Positions 1 to 8,473 of a stretch of 64,000 nt of DNA are shown piece after piece (position 1 is the first letter of the stretch; each line of letters starts with the position of its first letter). The notes below the pieces were generated by a model. That model was not told where the DNA came from. It searched no databases and was given only the letters and a program-made list of their open reading frames with translations. The stretch is from Cohnella panacarvi Gsoil 349. GTDB taxonomy: Bacteria > Bacillota > Bacilli > Paenibacillales > Paenibacillaceae. Both the position numbers and the translations under genes were made by a program. The stretch lies in NCBI RefSeq assembly GCF_000515335.1, contig NZ_KI911563.1, positions 3,248,936 to 3,312,935 of the forward strand, in the 5' to 3' direction.

Positions 1-636
1 TTGCCAGTCCATGCCTTCGAATTGCGCGTCGAAGCCGGGAAAGAAGAATTCCACGTAAGAAGCGCCGGGATAAACTTCGGTTCCGTTGAAGAGCGTCGTT
101 CCTTTGGCAAGCGTGTGATTGACGGTGACGTTAGGCGCTTCGGCAAAATCTTGGTTGTAGACGAATTTATCGTAATAGTCCCGGAAAGTGAGCTCGATCG
201 GCTCCCCGCTTCCGTCGGCGATTCCCCAAGTCAGCAGGTTCGTATCCTTGAAATCGGGCAATTCGCCGGACTTGAAAACCTGGCTGCTCTCTGAATCGAT
301 GTGCGAATACGGAGAGAAGCGCAGCCCCTGCCGAGGATCGATCCAGTCGGACAAGGACGCCAAGTCCCGGTCGCGGAGCAGTTCTACGATATTCGCGGCC
401 GCGTCCTTCAAAGCAACTTCGGCATTGTCGGCCGGTTGCTCGGCATTGTCCTTCGATGGTTCCGCGGTCGGTTCGCTGCTATTGGTAGCTGTCGGTTGTG
501 ATTGCTCAGAGGAAGAAGACGGAGAAGTCTCCGGAATCGTGCTCGGCGAATTCGTGTCGTTATTCGAGGAAGAGCCGCAGCCAGCCAAGAGGAGCGCGAG
601 AAGAGCCGCGGTTAGAAGCGGTACCATTCTGCGCAT
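1..636 (-). CDS. Putative lipoprotein, 3' end beyond the window
   Basis: An open frame of 212 codons runs off the window edge, so the C-terminus is missing. The ATG at 636 is preceded by GGAGG nine bases upstream. The protein starts with a hydrophobic signal peptide ending in the lipobox LAGC (Cys20), so it is probably acylated and held on the outer face of the membrane. A low-complexity Ser/Thr/Pro/Glu linker follows to about residue 60, then a globular part rich in aromatic and acidic residues. I do not recognise the family. A cre-like sequence lies just upstream (660-673), suggesting carbon-catabolite control. The lipoprotein call is solid; the function is unknown. Confidence 0.75.
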   Translation of the reverse strand, partial: MRRMVPLLTAALLALLLAGCGSSSNNDTNSPSTIPETSPSSSSEQSQPTATNSSEPTAEPSKDNAEQPADNAEVALKDAAANIVELLRDRDLASLSDWIDPRQGLRFSPYSHIDSESSQVFKSGELPDFKDTNLLTWGIADGSGEPIELTFRDYYDKFVYNQDFAEAPNVTVNHTLAKGTTLFNGTEVYPGASYVEFFFPGFDAQFEGMDWQ

Positions 637-659
637 CGTACATTACCTCCTTGCGTTCA

Positions 660-673
660 TGTAAACGGTTAGA
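660..673 (-). promoter_or_regulatory. cre-like (CcpA) site upstream of the lipoprotein gene
   Basis: TGTAAACGGTTAGA matches the catabolite-responsive element consensus TGWAANCGNTNWCA at all but the penultimate position. It lies 24 bp upstream of the lipoprotein start, where bound CcpA would be expected to block transcription. Binding is inferred from sequence only. Confidence 0.4.
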
Positions 674-861
674 CGCAAAAATAATCAAGATGTTGTGCGG
701 AAATCGGAATTGGTAAATTTTTTTATTTATTAGCCACACCGAAAGGTACGAATGGGATAGCGGAAGATGGGGAGTCATTCTAACGGATTAGCTAGAAATC
801 GGCGCAAAGGCGCGGGCTAGAGCCTGATTTGGGGAATGTTAACGAGGCGGGTCGTTTAGGT

Positions 862-910
862 CGGGCATGCTCAGTCCGCCATGCAAAGGCGATACGGACG
901 GAGCATGCCG
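862..910. repeat. Inverted repeat (hairpin) in a gene-free stretch
   Basis: Arms of about 16 bases (862-878 and 895-910, both built on GGCATGCTC with small differences) could fold into a long hairpin. No run of T follows on either strand, so it is not a classical terminator, though it lies just downstream of the small gene at 945-1088 and could end or protect that transcript. I see no gene in the rest of 637-944. Confidence 0.5.
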
Positions 911-944
911 TTAAAGGCAGATTGAGCCGTACGCGCATGGCGGT

Positions 945-1088
945 TTAGTCTGTTTCTTTGTTTTTTTGCGGGACCGGCGCGACCGATTTCGTTCGTTCCA
1001 AGGTGTCGTTCACGAACGCCATGTCCTGATTGCGGGCCTTCATATTCGTCGTCCCTTTGTAATTGCCTTTGTGGGATTTGTTCTCCAT
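945..1088 (-). CDS. Small hydrophilic protein (47 aa)
   Basis: This short gene has a good ribosome-binding site (AAGGAGG, about 11 bases before the ATG at 1088). The product is 47 residues, very polar, rich in Lys, Asn and Thr, with no membrane segment and no cysteine. The size and composition recall the small spore-associated proteins of Bacillales, but I cannot match it to a named Ssp family. An in-frame upstream extension is unlikely because the Shine-Dalgarno sequence decides this start. Function is unknown. Confidence 0.55.
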   Translation of the reverse strand: MENKSHKGNYKGTTNMKARNQDMAFVNDTLERTKSVAPVPQKNKETD

Positions 1089-1205
1089 TTTACTCTCAGC
1101 CTCCTTCCTTTCGTCATTGTGCGCATTGCCGAATCCCGCTATCCATGAGGGCGAGTTAGTTCGAGACCGACGAAGATTCGATTGTATCAAGGAGGAAACG
1201 CCGAT

Positions 1206-2072
1206 ATGAACTTGTTACGTGCAGGTGTGCGCCGCGCCGCAGGCATTGGAACGATTTTCTTCATGCTAGCGGCATGCGGTGCCGGGAAGGAAGCCGACAA
1301 CACCCCCGCTGCCGCCGCGCTGGCCGAGGGGCAATCCGCGGCGGTCCAGATGAAGAAGTACGCGTTCGAGATGCAAATGGACCAGAAGCTTAGCGGAACG
1401 CCGGATACGACCGCCGACGTGAAGGTAGACATGCAAGGGCTTGTGGAGCGCGAACCGCTGAAGCTGGACCAGACGATCCATACGACGATCGACGGAGAGA
1501 CGTCCGTCGTACGGGCGGTTATCGTTCCGGAAGGGTATTACATGTATTCGCCGGAATACGAGGAATGGAGTAAGCTGTCGACCGAGACCGCGGGCGAGAA
1601 CACGGCTACGCTATCCGATTATCAAGTAGATCCGGGGAACGCGGTGCAGGCGATCGGAGGGTTGTCCGAATTCGCCAAGCTGGAGGGCGGCAATCGTACG
1701 CAAGTCGTTCGCTACGAGGGTGCCGGAACGGAGGCGAACGTCTATGCGATTAAGCTTCTGGAAAGCACGATGGGCTTATCGGCCATGGATGAACGGATGC
1801 AGAAGAGCCTGAAGGTCAACAAGCTCCGAGTGGAGCTAACGCTCGATGCCGAGCAGCGTTGGCCGTTGTCGTACGCGATCGACAGCGATCTGTCGTTGGA
1901 GCTGGAAGCCGGGAAGCCGACGACCGTGCAGACGATGTTGTCGGGCTCATACAGCGACGTGAATCAATCGCGCTCCGTCGCGCTGCCCGACGAGGCCAAA
2001 GGCGCGTTAAGTCCCGAAGAAATCGACGAACGGCTCGGGGACGATCCGCTGAATCTCAATGAAGGCGAATGA
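1206..2072 (+). CDS. DUF6612-type lipoprotein
   Basis: The ATG at 1206 is preceded by AAGGAGG, which favours it over an in-frame ATG at 1182. The 288-residue product has a signal peptide ending in LAAC (Cys24), indicating a membrane-anchored extracellular lipoprotein. The mature part begins with an Ala-rich linker and continues as a beta-rich domain (QMKKYAFEMQMDQ, later GYYMYSPEYEEW) typical of the DUF6612 lipoproteins of Paenibacillus and Bacillus, whose fold resembles LppX/LolA-like carriers. The C-terminal tail is acidic. The substrate is not predictable. It stands alone, followed by ychF with its own promoter. Confidence 0.75.
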   Translation: MNLLRAGVRRAAGIGTIFFMLAACGAGKEADNTPAAAALAEGQSAAVQMKKYAFEMQMDQKLSGTPDTTADVKVDMQGLVEREPLKLDQTIHTTIDGETSVVRAVIVPEGYYMYSPEYEEWSKLSTETAGENTATLSDYQVDPGNAVQAIGGLSEFAKLEGGNRTQVVRYEGAGTEANVYAIKLLESTMGLSAMDERMQKSLKVNKLRVELTLDAEQRWPLSYAIDSDLSLELEAGKPTTVQTMLSGSYSDVNQSRSVALPDEAKGALSPEEIDERLGDDPLNLNEGE

Positions 2073-2093
2073 CGGCGTTCGGGGCGCTATCTG

Positions 2094-2122
2094 TGGACGT
2101 TACGCCGCCGTTCTTGTATAAT
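2094..2122 (+). promoter_or_regulatory. Sigma-A promoter of ychF
   Basis: A -35 box TGGACG (2094-2099) and a perfect -10 TATAAT (2117-2122) are separated by 17 bases. The ychF start codon is about 78 bases downstream. Confidence 0.65.
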
Positions 2123-2199
2123 GGCGTGAGAATTGAACAGCTTGACGATCTTGGCGCATGGATTCGCGAGGGTCGCAAGAAATCAGGAGTGTTAATGGA

Positions 2200-3300
2200 A
2201 TGGCATTGTCGTGCGGAATCGTCGGGCTTCCCAACGTCGGGAAGTCTACCTTATTTAATGCAATTACCCAGGCGGGCGCGGAATCCGCGAACTATCCGTT
2301 CTGTACGATCGACCCGAACGTCGGCGTCGTAGAAGTTCCGGACGAACGGCTGCAGAAGCTTGCGGAGCTCGTCAATCCGAACCGGATCGTGCCGACCGCG
2401 TACGAATTCGTGGATATCGCCGGTCTCGTCAAGGGCGCAAGCCGCGGCGAGGGCCTGGGCAATAAATTCCTCGCGAACATCCGCGAGGTGGACGCGATCG
2501 TTCACGTCGTTCGCTGCTTCCAAGACGAGAATATTACGCACGTCTCGGGCAAGATCGATCCGATCAACGATATCGAGGTCATTAACCTCGAGCTCATCTT
2601 GACCGACATCGATTCCGTCGATAAGCGGATCGAGCGCACGCGCAAGAACCTGAAGGGCGGCGACAAGAAAGTCGCGCAGGAGCTGGAGGTGCTCGAGCGG
2701 ATTCACGCTACGCTTCATAACGAGAAGCCGGCGAGAAGCGTCGAGCTGACGCCGGAGGAAATGCTGCTCGTACGCGACTTGCATCTTCTTACGATGAAGC
2801 CGGTGCTGTACGCGTGCAACGTCAGCGAGACCGAAGCGGCGAACGCCGACAGCAATCCGTACGTACAGCAAGTACGCGAATTCGCTGCCGCCGAGGGCTC
2901 CGAGGTAGTGCATATCAGCGCGAAGGTGGAATCCGAGATCGCCGAGCTGGAGGGCGAAGACAAGCAGCTCTTCTTCGAGGAGCTTGGCCTTACCGAATCC
3001 GGCCTCGATCGCCTCATCCGCGCATCCTACAAGCTGCTGGGCCTATTCACGTATTTCACGGCCGGCGTCCAAGAGGTTCGCGCATGGACGATCCGCAAAG
3101 GAATGAAGGCGCCGCAAGCGGCGGGCGTCATTCACTCCGACTTCGAGCGCGGCTTCATCCGGGCGGAATGCGTCTCGTACAGGGACTTGGTCAGCTCCGG
3201 TTCGATGAAAGCAGCCAAAGAGAAGGGCCTCGTTCGTCTAGAGGGCAAAGAGTACGTCGTCAACGACGGGGACGTCATGCATTTCTTGTTCAACGTATAA
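2200..3300 (+). CDS. ychF: Redox-regulated ATPase / Obg-family GTPase YchF
   Basis: The start at ATG 2200 is set by AGGAG ten bases upstream and gives the family length of 366 residues. The N-terminal P-loop GLPNVGKS (residues 9-16) and the switch region ([20 protein letters not shown]) are typical of OLA1/YchF. The fourth nucleotide motif reads NVSE rather than NKxD, the known change that lets YchF bind ATP better than GTP. The last 80 residues form the TGS domain. YchF associates with ribosomes and has been linked to translation and stress responses. The gene is monocistronic, bounded by its own promoter and a strong terminator. Confidence 0.97.
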   Translation: MALSCGIVGLPNVGKSTLFNAITQAGAESANYPFCTIDPNVGVVEVPDERLQKLAELVNPNRIVPTAYEFVDIAGLVKGASRGEGLGNKFLANIREVDAIVHVVRCFQDENITHVSGKIDPINDIEVINLELILTDIDSVDKRIERTRKNLKGGDKKVAQELEVLERIHATLHNEKPARSVELTPEEMLLVRDLHLLTMKPVLYACNVSETEAANADSNPYVQQVREFAAAEGSEVVHISAKVESEIAELEGEDKQLFFEELGLTESGLDRLIRASYKLLGLFTYFTAGVQEVRAWTIRKGMKAPQAAGVIHSDFERGFIRAECVSYRDLVSSGSMKAAKEKGLVRLEGKEYVVNDGDVMHFLFNV

Positions 3301-3314
3301 TCGCTAAAGCGATT

Positions 3315-3350
3315 AAAGCCAAGCCGGTTTAAACCAGCTTGGCTTTTTTT
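3315..3350 (+). terminator. Intrinsic terminator after ychF
   Basis: Arms AAAGCCAAGC and GCTTGGCTTT form a ten-base-pair stem around a loop containing the palindrome GGTTTAAACC. The stem runs directly into a T tract. Confidence 0.9.
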
Positions 3351-3593
3351 GCGCGGGCAGGGGTGGTTTGTAGGTGGTTGTTTGTATGAAATATCGTACA
3401 GAGCGGCGAGCGAGGCGAGTTGTCGCAGGCATGAGAGGTGGCTCGTCGCAGGTGCGAGTAGGCGTATTAGGTCGTTCGTCGCATGAGTAGGCGCGCATGC
3501 AACCTTTAGTCGTGATCGCGCGTCTGAGGGGATGGTAGGTCAAGCTGATCCTGCCAGAGACAGACCGAATGGAAAGACGAAAGGAGCAATCAC

Positions 3594-4709
3594 ATGAACA
3601 AGAAAAAGGCGATCATCCTGCTTACGGCGGTAGGCCTGCTCGGTACTTCGGCGGCAGTCGGCGCGAAAGGGTTGGTCAGCAAGGTAAACGGCATGCTGCG
3701 CGGCGACGTAGCCGTATCGATTAACGGAGACATGACGTCCCTCCATCCCGTATACATTGACGGCAAAGCGTACTTGCCGATTCGCGAGGCGGCACCGGTG
3801 CTCGGCTATAACCTCAATTATCTTGGGAATAAAATCGAGTTGAACGAAATCGCAGACGAGTCGGAGGCGGAATACGTGCAGACGATGGGCGTGATCGTTG
3901 ACGTACAGCAGGACAAAGACCAGTATCGGGTAGAGGTGCTCGGCAAGGGGCCTCAAAGCTGGGTCATCCTATACGTGGACCAAGATACGAAATTGACCGG
4001 ACCGGACGGCGAGGCGATGGCGGCGAAAGATCTTAAAGCCGGTCAACAGATCATCGCGCAATTCGGTCCGATGATGGCGATGAGCTTCCCGCCGCAATCC
4101 CACGCGGCCACGCTTAACGTCCGCTCGGAAGCACTGATCCAAGAATCGACGATCCAAGCGGTAGAACATACGGATGACGGCTGGAAGGTCGAATTCGGCG
4201 AAACGAAAGACGGTAAAGAAACGACGACGCTGGTGCTGAACGCGGGCAAAGAGACGTCCGTCCTCGACGCGCAAGGACAGTCGGTCGCTTGGGAGGATCT
4301 GAAGGCGGGCATGAAAGTTCGCGCGTACTATGGCCCGATCATGACGAAGAGCTTGCCGCCGCAAAGCCCGCTGCACTATCTCGTCGTGCTGGATGCCGCT
4401 CAATCCTCCGTGGCTCCCGCAGCCGCTAAGGAGTTCCGCGACCTAGCATGGACGCTGGTGCCGGAGAATGAAAAGGCGCATCTGACGACGAAGCAGGACG
4501 ATGCGAAGGTAGAAGCGGTTCGCGCCGCGGATGTCGCGATTCTCGGCAAGACGGATGAGCAGACGAAACGGCTTGAGGAGATCAAGGCAGCCGGAGGAGA
4601 AGTCATTACGGTTACGTATACGACGGACCGCGACGAGCTGATCGGACCTCTCGTCATGGCATTCGATCCGGATACGAAGCAGCTGCTCGGGTTTTTCATC
4701 AGAAAATAA
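3594..4709 (+). CDS. Secreted stalk-domain protein (copper amine oxidase N-terminal-like)
   Basis: The ATG at 3594 follows GAAAGGAGC. The 371-residue product has an N-terminal signal peptide (KKKAIILLTAVGLLGTSAAVGA). Next comes a stalk domain of the copper amine oxidase N-terminal family (about residues 40-80: IDGKAYLPIREAAPVLGY), a module common in exported Paenibacillus proteins. Two similar beta-rich segments follow (about 100-165 and 185-260), each ending in a recurring pattern with FGPMM/YGPIM, then PPQS. The C-terminal 80 residues contain a short Lys/Asp-rich helical region and a compact end. It is probably extracellular or wall-associated. No catalytic motif is visible and the role is unknown. 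Confidence 0.75.
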   Translation: MNKKKAIILLTAVGLLGTSAAVGAKGLVSKVNGMLRGDVAVSINGDMTSLHPVYIDGKAYLPIREAAPVLGYNLNYLGNKIELNEIADESEAEYVQTMGVIVDVQQDKDQYRVEVLGKGPQSWVILYVDQDTKLTGPDGEAMAAKDLKAGQQIIAQFGPMMAMSFPPQSHAATLNVRSEALIQESTIQAVEHTDDGWKVEFGETKDGKETTTLVLNAGKETSVLDAQGQSVAWEDLKAGMKVRAYYGPIMTKSLPPQSPLHYLVVLDAAQSSVAPAAAKEFRDLAWTLVPENEKAHLTTKQDDAKVEAVRAADVAILGKTDEQTKRLEEIKAAGGEVITVTYTTDRDELIGPLVMAFDPDTKQLLGFFIRK

Positions 4710-4728
4710 CGATATAGACTCGTAGATA

Positions 4729-4752
4729 CAGGCCCGGGCATGCCCGGGCCTG
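4729..4752 (+). terminator. Perfect 24-bp palindrome, probable terminator
   Basis: A fully self-complementary GC-rich sequence centred on GGGCATGCCC lies 20 bases after the stop codon of the stalk-domain gene. Only a short TT follows, so the terminator call is moderate. Confidence 0.5.
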
Positions 4753-4813
4753 TTCTGCGCGGTTCGGTTATTCGCCATGGCAGTCATCGCATCGTCACGA
4801 AACCGTCAACCTG

Positions 4814-4822
4814 TGCTATACT
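4814..4822 (+). promoter_or_regulatory. Extended -10 promoter of prfA-prmC
   Basis: TGCTATACT combines a TGn extension with the -10 box TATACT, 41 bases before the GTG start of prfA. The -35 region (GTCACG at 4794-4799) is poor, as expected for an extended -10 promoter. Confidence 0.5.
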
Positions 4823-4862
4823 AAGATCAATCATGTTCAGATATAACGGAGGTTGAGGAGAA

Positions 4863-5942
4863 GTGCTGGACCGTCTGCAAGTGTTGGCGGATCGATATGA
4901 GAAGCTTAACGAGTTATTGAGCGATCCCGATGTGGTGAGCGATTCCGCGCGCCTGAGAACCTACTCGAAAGAGCAGGCGGGCCTAGAAGAAGCTTATCGC
5001 GCTTACGAAGAATATAAACAAGTGTTGGAGCAACTGCAGGACGCCAAGGCGATGCAGGGAGAGAAGCTGGACGACGAGATGCGCGAGATGGTGAAGCTCG
5101 AGATCGAAGAGCTGACCGCGAAGCGCGACGAGCTGGAAGAGACGATCCGCATTCTGCTGATGCCCAAAGATCCGAACGACGGCAAAGACGTCATCGTCGA
5201 GATTCGCGGCGCGGCCGGCGGCGAGGAAGCGAACTTGTTCGCGGCGGAGCTGTACCGGATGTACGCCAAGTATGCGGACAGCCAAGGCTGGCGGACGGAA
5301 GTGCTGGAAGCGAGCGTGAGCGATCTTGGCGGCTTCAAGGAAGTGATCTTCTCGGTCAGCGGTTCGGAAGCCTACCGCAAGCTGAAGTACGAGAGCGGCG
5401 CTCATCGCGTGCAGCGCGTGCCGGAAACCGAGTCGGGCGGCCGCATTCATACGTCGACTTCCACGGTCGTCGTCATGCCGGAGGCGGAAGAGCTCGACAT
5501 CGTTATCCACGACAAAGACATTCGCGTCGATACGTTCTGTTCGAGCGGAGCAGGCGGCCAGTCGGTTAACACGACGAAATCGGCGGTTCGCGTGACGCAC
5601 ATCCCGACGGGCATCGTCGCGACGTGCCAGGACGGCAAATCGCAGAACGATAATAAAGACAAAGCGCTTCAGGTGCTTCGGACGCGCATTTACGACATTA
5701 AGCGCCAGGAAGAGGAAGCGAAGATTTCCGGCGAACGCCGCGAGAAGATCGGCACGGGCGATCGAAGCGAGCGGATCCGCACGTACAACTTCCCGCAGAG
5801 CCGGGTGACCGATCACCGGATCGGGCTGACGCTGCACAAGCTTGACTATGTCATGAACGGCGATATGGACGAGATCGTCCAGGCGTTGACCTTGGCCGAG
5901 CAAGCGGAAATTCTTGAACGCGAGAACATGGGTCAAGCGTAA
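4863..5942 (+). CDS. prfA: Peptide chain release factor 1
   Basis: The GTG start at 4863 is preceded by GAGGTTGAGGAG. The 359 residues match the length of bacterial RF1. The catalytic GGQ motif lies near residue 231 ([10 protein letters not shown]), followed by the conserved VRVTHIPTG stretch, and the N-terminal part is the expected helical coiled coil. RF1 recognises UAA and UAG in the ribosomal A site and triggers peptide release. It is cotranscribed with prmC, the methyltransferase that modifies its GGQ glutamine, 27 bases downstream, an arrangement conserved across bacteria. Confidence 0.98.
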   Translation: MLDRLQVLADRYEKLNELLSDPDVVSDSARLRTYSKEQAGLEEAYRAYEEYKQVLEQLQDAKAMQGEKLDDEMREMVKLEIEELTAKRDELEETIRILLMPKDPNDGKDVIVEIRGAAGGEEANLFAAELYRMYAKYADSQGWRTEVLEASVSDLGGFKEVIFSVSGSEAYRKLKYESGAHRVQRVPETESGGRIHTSTSTVVVMPEAEELDIVIHDKDIRVDTFCSSGAGGQSVNTTKSAVRVTHIPTGIVATCQDGKSQNDNKDKALQVLRTRIYDIKRQEEEAKISGERREKIGTGDRSERIRTYNFPQSRVTDHRIGLTLHKLDYVMNGDMDEIVQALTLAEQAEILERENMGQA

Positions 5943-5969
5943 GAGACTTGATCTTGGAGGCATTAGGCT

Positions 5970-6872
5970 GTGAGAGAGCAAGCGAATTCGAACGATTGGA
6001 CGATCGGCGCCGTGCTGCGCCGAGGCGCCGACAGCTTGCGGCAAGCCGGAGTAGAAGAAGCGAACGCGGACGCGGAGCTTCTTCTTCTTTATTTGCTAGG
6101 GATTAGCAAGGCGAAGCTGCTGCTGGATTGGCGGGAGACGATGCCCGAGAATAAACGGGCGGCGTGGACGGAGATGCTGGCGCGCAAAGCGGCGGGGGAA
6201 CCGGCTCAGTATATCGTCGGCGAGCAATATTTCTATGGGCGGCGGTTCGAGGTTACTCCGGCGGTGCTCATCCCGCGGCCGGAGACGGAATTGCTCGCCG
6301 AAGCGGTGCTGGAGCTCGGCGATCGGCTATGGCCGCCCGGCTCGCAAGCGCCTGCTGTGCTGGACGTTGGCACCGGCAGCGGCGCGCTTTCGATCACGCT
6401 CGCGGCGGAGCGACCGGCATGGCGCGTATTCGCATCCGACCTATCGCCGGATGCGCTCGCGATGGCGCGGAACAACGCGGCGAAGCTAGGCGTCATAGAG
6501 CGGATTACGTTCGTGCAAGGAGACTTGCTGACACCGTTCATGGGAGCGGGAAGCGGCTATCCGCCGAGCGATATATTGGTGTCGAACCCGCCGTATATTC
6601 CGTCCGCTGACATTCCCGGCCTCCAGCGCGAGGTTCGCGCCCATGAACCGCACCTTGCGCTCGACGGAGGCACGGACGGTCTGAACCCGTACCGCGCGAT
6701 GGCCAGCCAGCTGTCCTCGCTGTCCGCGTTGCCGCGAGTCGTCGCATGGGAAGTGGGCATGGGACAAGCGGAAGACGTCGCCGCGCTGCTGCGGGAAGCC
6801 GCAACATGGACGGAAATCCGTTTCGTGAAGGATTACGCGGGCATTGATAGGCATGTTATCGCAGTGCTGTAA
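5970..6872 (+). CDS. prmC: Release factor glutamine-N5 methyltransferase
   Basis: The GTG start at 5970 follows CTTGGAGG. The 300-residue protein has the N-terminal helical domain used to recognise release factors. The SAM-binding motif VLDVGTGSGAL lies near residue 130, and the NPPY motif that holds the glutamine side chain near residue 206 (SNPPYIPSADI). It methylates the GGQ glutamine of RF1 and RF2 using S-adenosylmethionine. It sits directly behind its substrate gene prfA. In B. subtilis the equivalent gene (ywkE) leads toward spoIIR, whereas here a xylose-type transport cluster on the opposite strand has been inserted. Confidence 0.96.
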   Translation: MREQANSNDWTIGAVLRRGADSLRQAGVEEANADAELLLLYLLGISKAKLLLDWRETMPENKRAAWTEMLARKAAGEPAQYIVGEQYFYGRRFEVTPAVLIPRPETELLAEAVLELGDRLWPPGSQAPAVLDVGTGSGALSITLAAERPAWRVFASDLSPDALAMARNNAAKLGVIERITFVQGDLLTPFMGAGSGYPPSDILVSNPPYIPSADIPGLQREVRAHEPHLALDGGTDGLNPYRAMASQLSSLSALPRVVAWEVGMGQAEDVAALLREAATWTEIRFVKDYAGIDRHVIAVL

Positions 6873-7179
6873 CGGTCACTATCGGCCACTTTGGCGAAAT
6901 CAATGTACAGGATGCATTAATTTCAATGGATGGCCGCCTCAATTTGCAACTGCACGAAGTACAGTTCGTTTGGCACTAGATGAGCTTTTCGACACTTTAG
7001 GCGAGCGTGAGATGTATTCTGTACAAGTATTGTGCCGAATTAACGGGATTTAGGGGCAGCTAACTGTATTCCGCACAGTCGGGGGATCGGCACACCGTTC
7101 CGCATCAAGCGTCGACAATGGTAACCGACTGGCAGCACGGCCTCGACGGTGCATGCCTGGGACAAACTTATGCTAGCAG
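6873..7179. other. Gene-free region with short degenerate palindromes
   Basis: No convincing gene lies here. The sequence contains several weak dyads, such as AACTGCACGAAGTACAGTT at about 6948-6966 and a similar AACTGT...ACAGT element at about 7060-7080. They look like decayed intergenic repeats, but no regular period could be seen. A 69-codon open frame at 6844-7053 lacks a ribosome-binding site and is not called. Confidence 0.5.
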
Positions 7180-7227
7180 AAAGCCGCAAACCGAATCTCT
7201 CCTTCGAGGGACCGGCTTGCGGCTTTT
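7180..7227. terminator. Hairpin terminator between convergent prmC and xylH
   Basis: AAAGCCGCAA and TTGCGGCTTT form a ten-base-pair stem with a further paired inner part around TTCG. TTTT follows on the plus strand and TTTCT on the minus strand. It can serve both converging transcripts but is best placed to end the minus-strand xyl operon. Confidence 0.7.
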
Positions 7228-7291
7228 AAACATAGGGGATAACGCTATTCCGGCGGAAGAGCCGCTTTAAGTGCGTATAAGGCGATTCGGA

Positions 7292-8473
7292 TCAAGCCGT
7301 TTTCTTCCGCTGACGGCTGTAAATATCGATGTAGACGGCGAGGATGAGGATTCCGCCCTTGACGATATATTGCCAGAACGACTCCATGTTCATGACGCTC
7401 ATGCCGTTGTCGAGGCTCGCCATGACGAGCGCGCCGATGACGGCGCCGACGATCGTGCCCGAGCCGCCCATCAAGCTCGTTCCGCCGATGACGCAGGCGG
7501 CGATGGCGTCGAGCTCGCTGTTCTGGCCGGAGCTCATCGTCGCGGCGCTCAGCCGCGCGGTCGATACGAGCGCGGAGATCGCGGCGAGCGTGTTACAAAG
7601 AACGAAGACGTACAGCACGCGCCGCTTGATGTTGATGCCGGACAGCCGCGCGGCTTCCGGGTTGCCGCCGATCGCGTAGATTTGGCGGCCGAACGTCGTG
7701 TTCTTGGAGATGAACGTGAAGATCAGCGCCAGAACGACGACCATGAGGAACGGCACCGGAATCCCCTTATAGCTGTTCATCAAGTAAACGAAGCCAAGGA
7801 TAAGCGCGCCGATCAGCAGCAGACGCAGCATGCTGACCGAGTTCGGCTCGACGGCGAAGCCGTAGCGGATGCGGGAGGCCCGCTTGCGAAGCGCGAGATA
7901 ACCCGCGAGCAGCAGTCCCGCGCCGCCGATGATCCACCCGATAATATCGGTGGTGTATTCCTGACCGAGCGTCCTGAGCGAAGGGGATAATGGCGCAATG
8001 GTGACGCTGCCCGTCGATCCGAACAGGATGCCCCTGAACATGAGCATGCCGCCTAGCGTCACGATGAACGCCGGCACCGCCCGATAAGCGATGATCCAGC
8101 CTTGAATGAAGCCGATCGCCGCGCCGATCGCGACGGTCGCGATAATGACCGGCACCGTGTTCCAGTCGTACCAGACGTTGAGCATCGCCGCGATGCCGCC
8201 GGTCAACCCGACTAAGGAACCGACGGACAGATCGATATGGCCGGCAACGATAACGAGTACCATGCCGATGGCCAATATCGCGGTCGAAGACATCTGAAGG
8301 AACAAGTTGGACAAGTTGGTCGCCGACAGAAATCTTTCTTCCAACGAGCCGAATAACACCCAGATGATCAGCAAAGCTCCGATCATCGTATAAGCTCGGA
8401 CGTCTACTTTAAACCAGTTGATCTTTCTCGTGTTCGGTGACTGTTCCAGTGATAAATCGCTGCTTGGTTTCAT
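7292..8473 (-). CDS. xylH: Xylose-type sugar ABC transporter permease
   Basis: The ATG at 8473 follows GGAGGAAAAG and overlaps the stop of the ATPase gene by four bases (ATGA). The 393-residue protein is strongly hydrophobic with about ten membrane segments and belongs to the RbsC/XylH permease family (signature region AGHIDLSVGSLVGLTGG; later GGNPEAARLSGI). It forms the membrane channel of a high-affinity monosaccharide importer with the neighbouring xylG and xylF products. Its closeness to XylF and to a xylose-sensor cassette supports D-xylose as substrate, but related pentoses cannot be excluded. Confidence 0.9.
   Translation of the reverse strand: MKPSSDLSLEQSPNTRKINWFKVDVRAYTMIGALLIIWVLFGSLEERFLSATNLSNLFLQMSSTAILAIGMVLVIVAGHIDLSVGSLVGLTGGIAAMLNVWYDWNTVPVIIATVAIGAAIGFIQGWIIAYRAVPAFIVTLGGMLMFRGILFGSTGSVTIAPLSPSLRTLGQEYTTDIIGWIIGGAGLLLAGYLALRKRASRIRYGFAVEPNSVSMLRLLLIGALILGFVYLMNSYKGIPVPFLMVVVLALIFTFISKNTTFGRQIYAIGGNPEAARLSGINIKRRVLYVFVLCNTLAAISALVSTARLSAATMSSGQNSELDAIAACVIGGTSLMGGSGTIVGAVIGALVMASLDNGMSVMNMESFWQYIVKGGILILAVYIDIYSRQRKKTA

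Noticed and set aside
4983..6044. A 353-codon minus-strand frame across prfA
   Set aside because: Antisense shadow of prfA; the prfA product is complete and conserved.
6844..7053. A 69-codon plus-strand frame after prmC
   Set aside because: Starts inside prmC, no Shine-Dalgarno sequence, composition unlike coding DNA of this genome.
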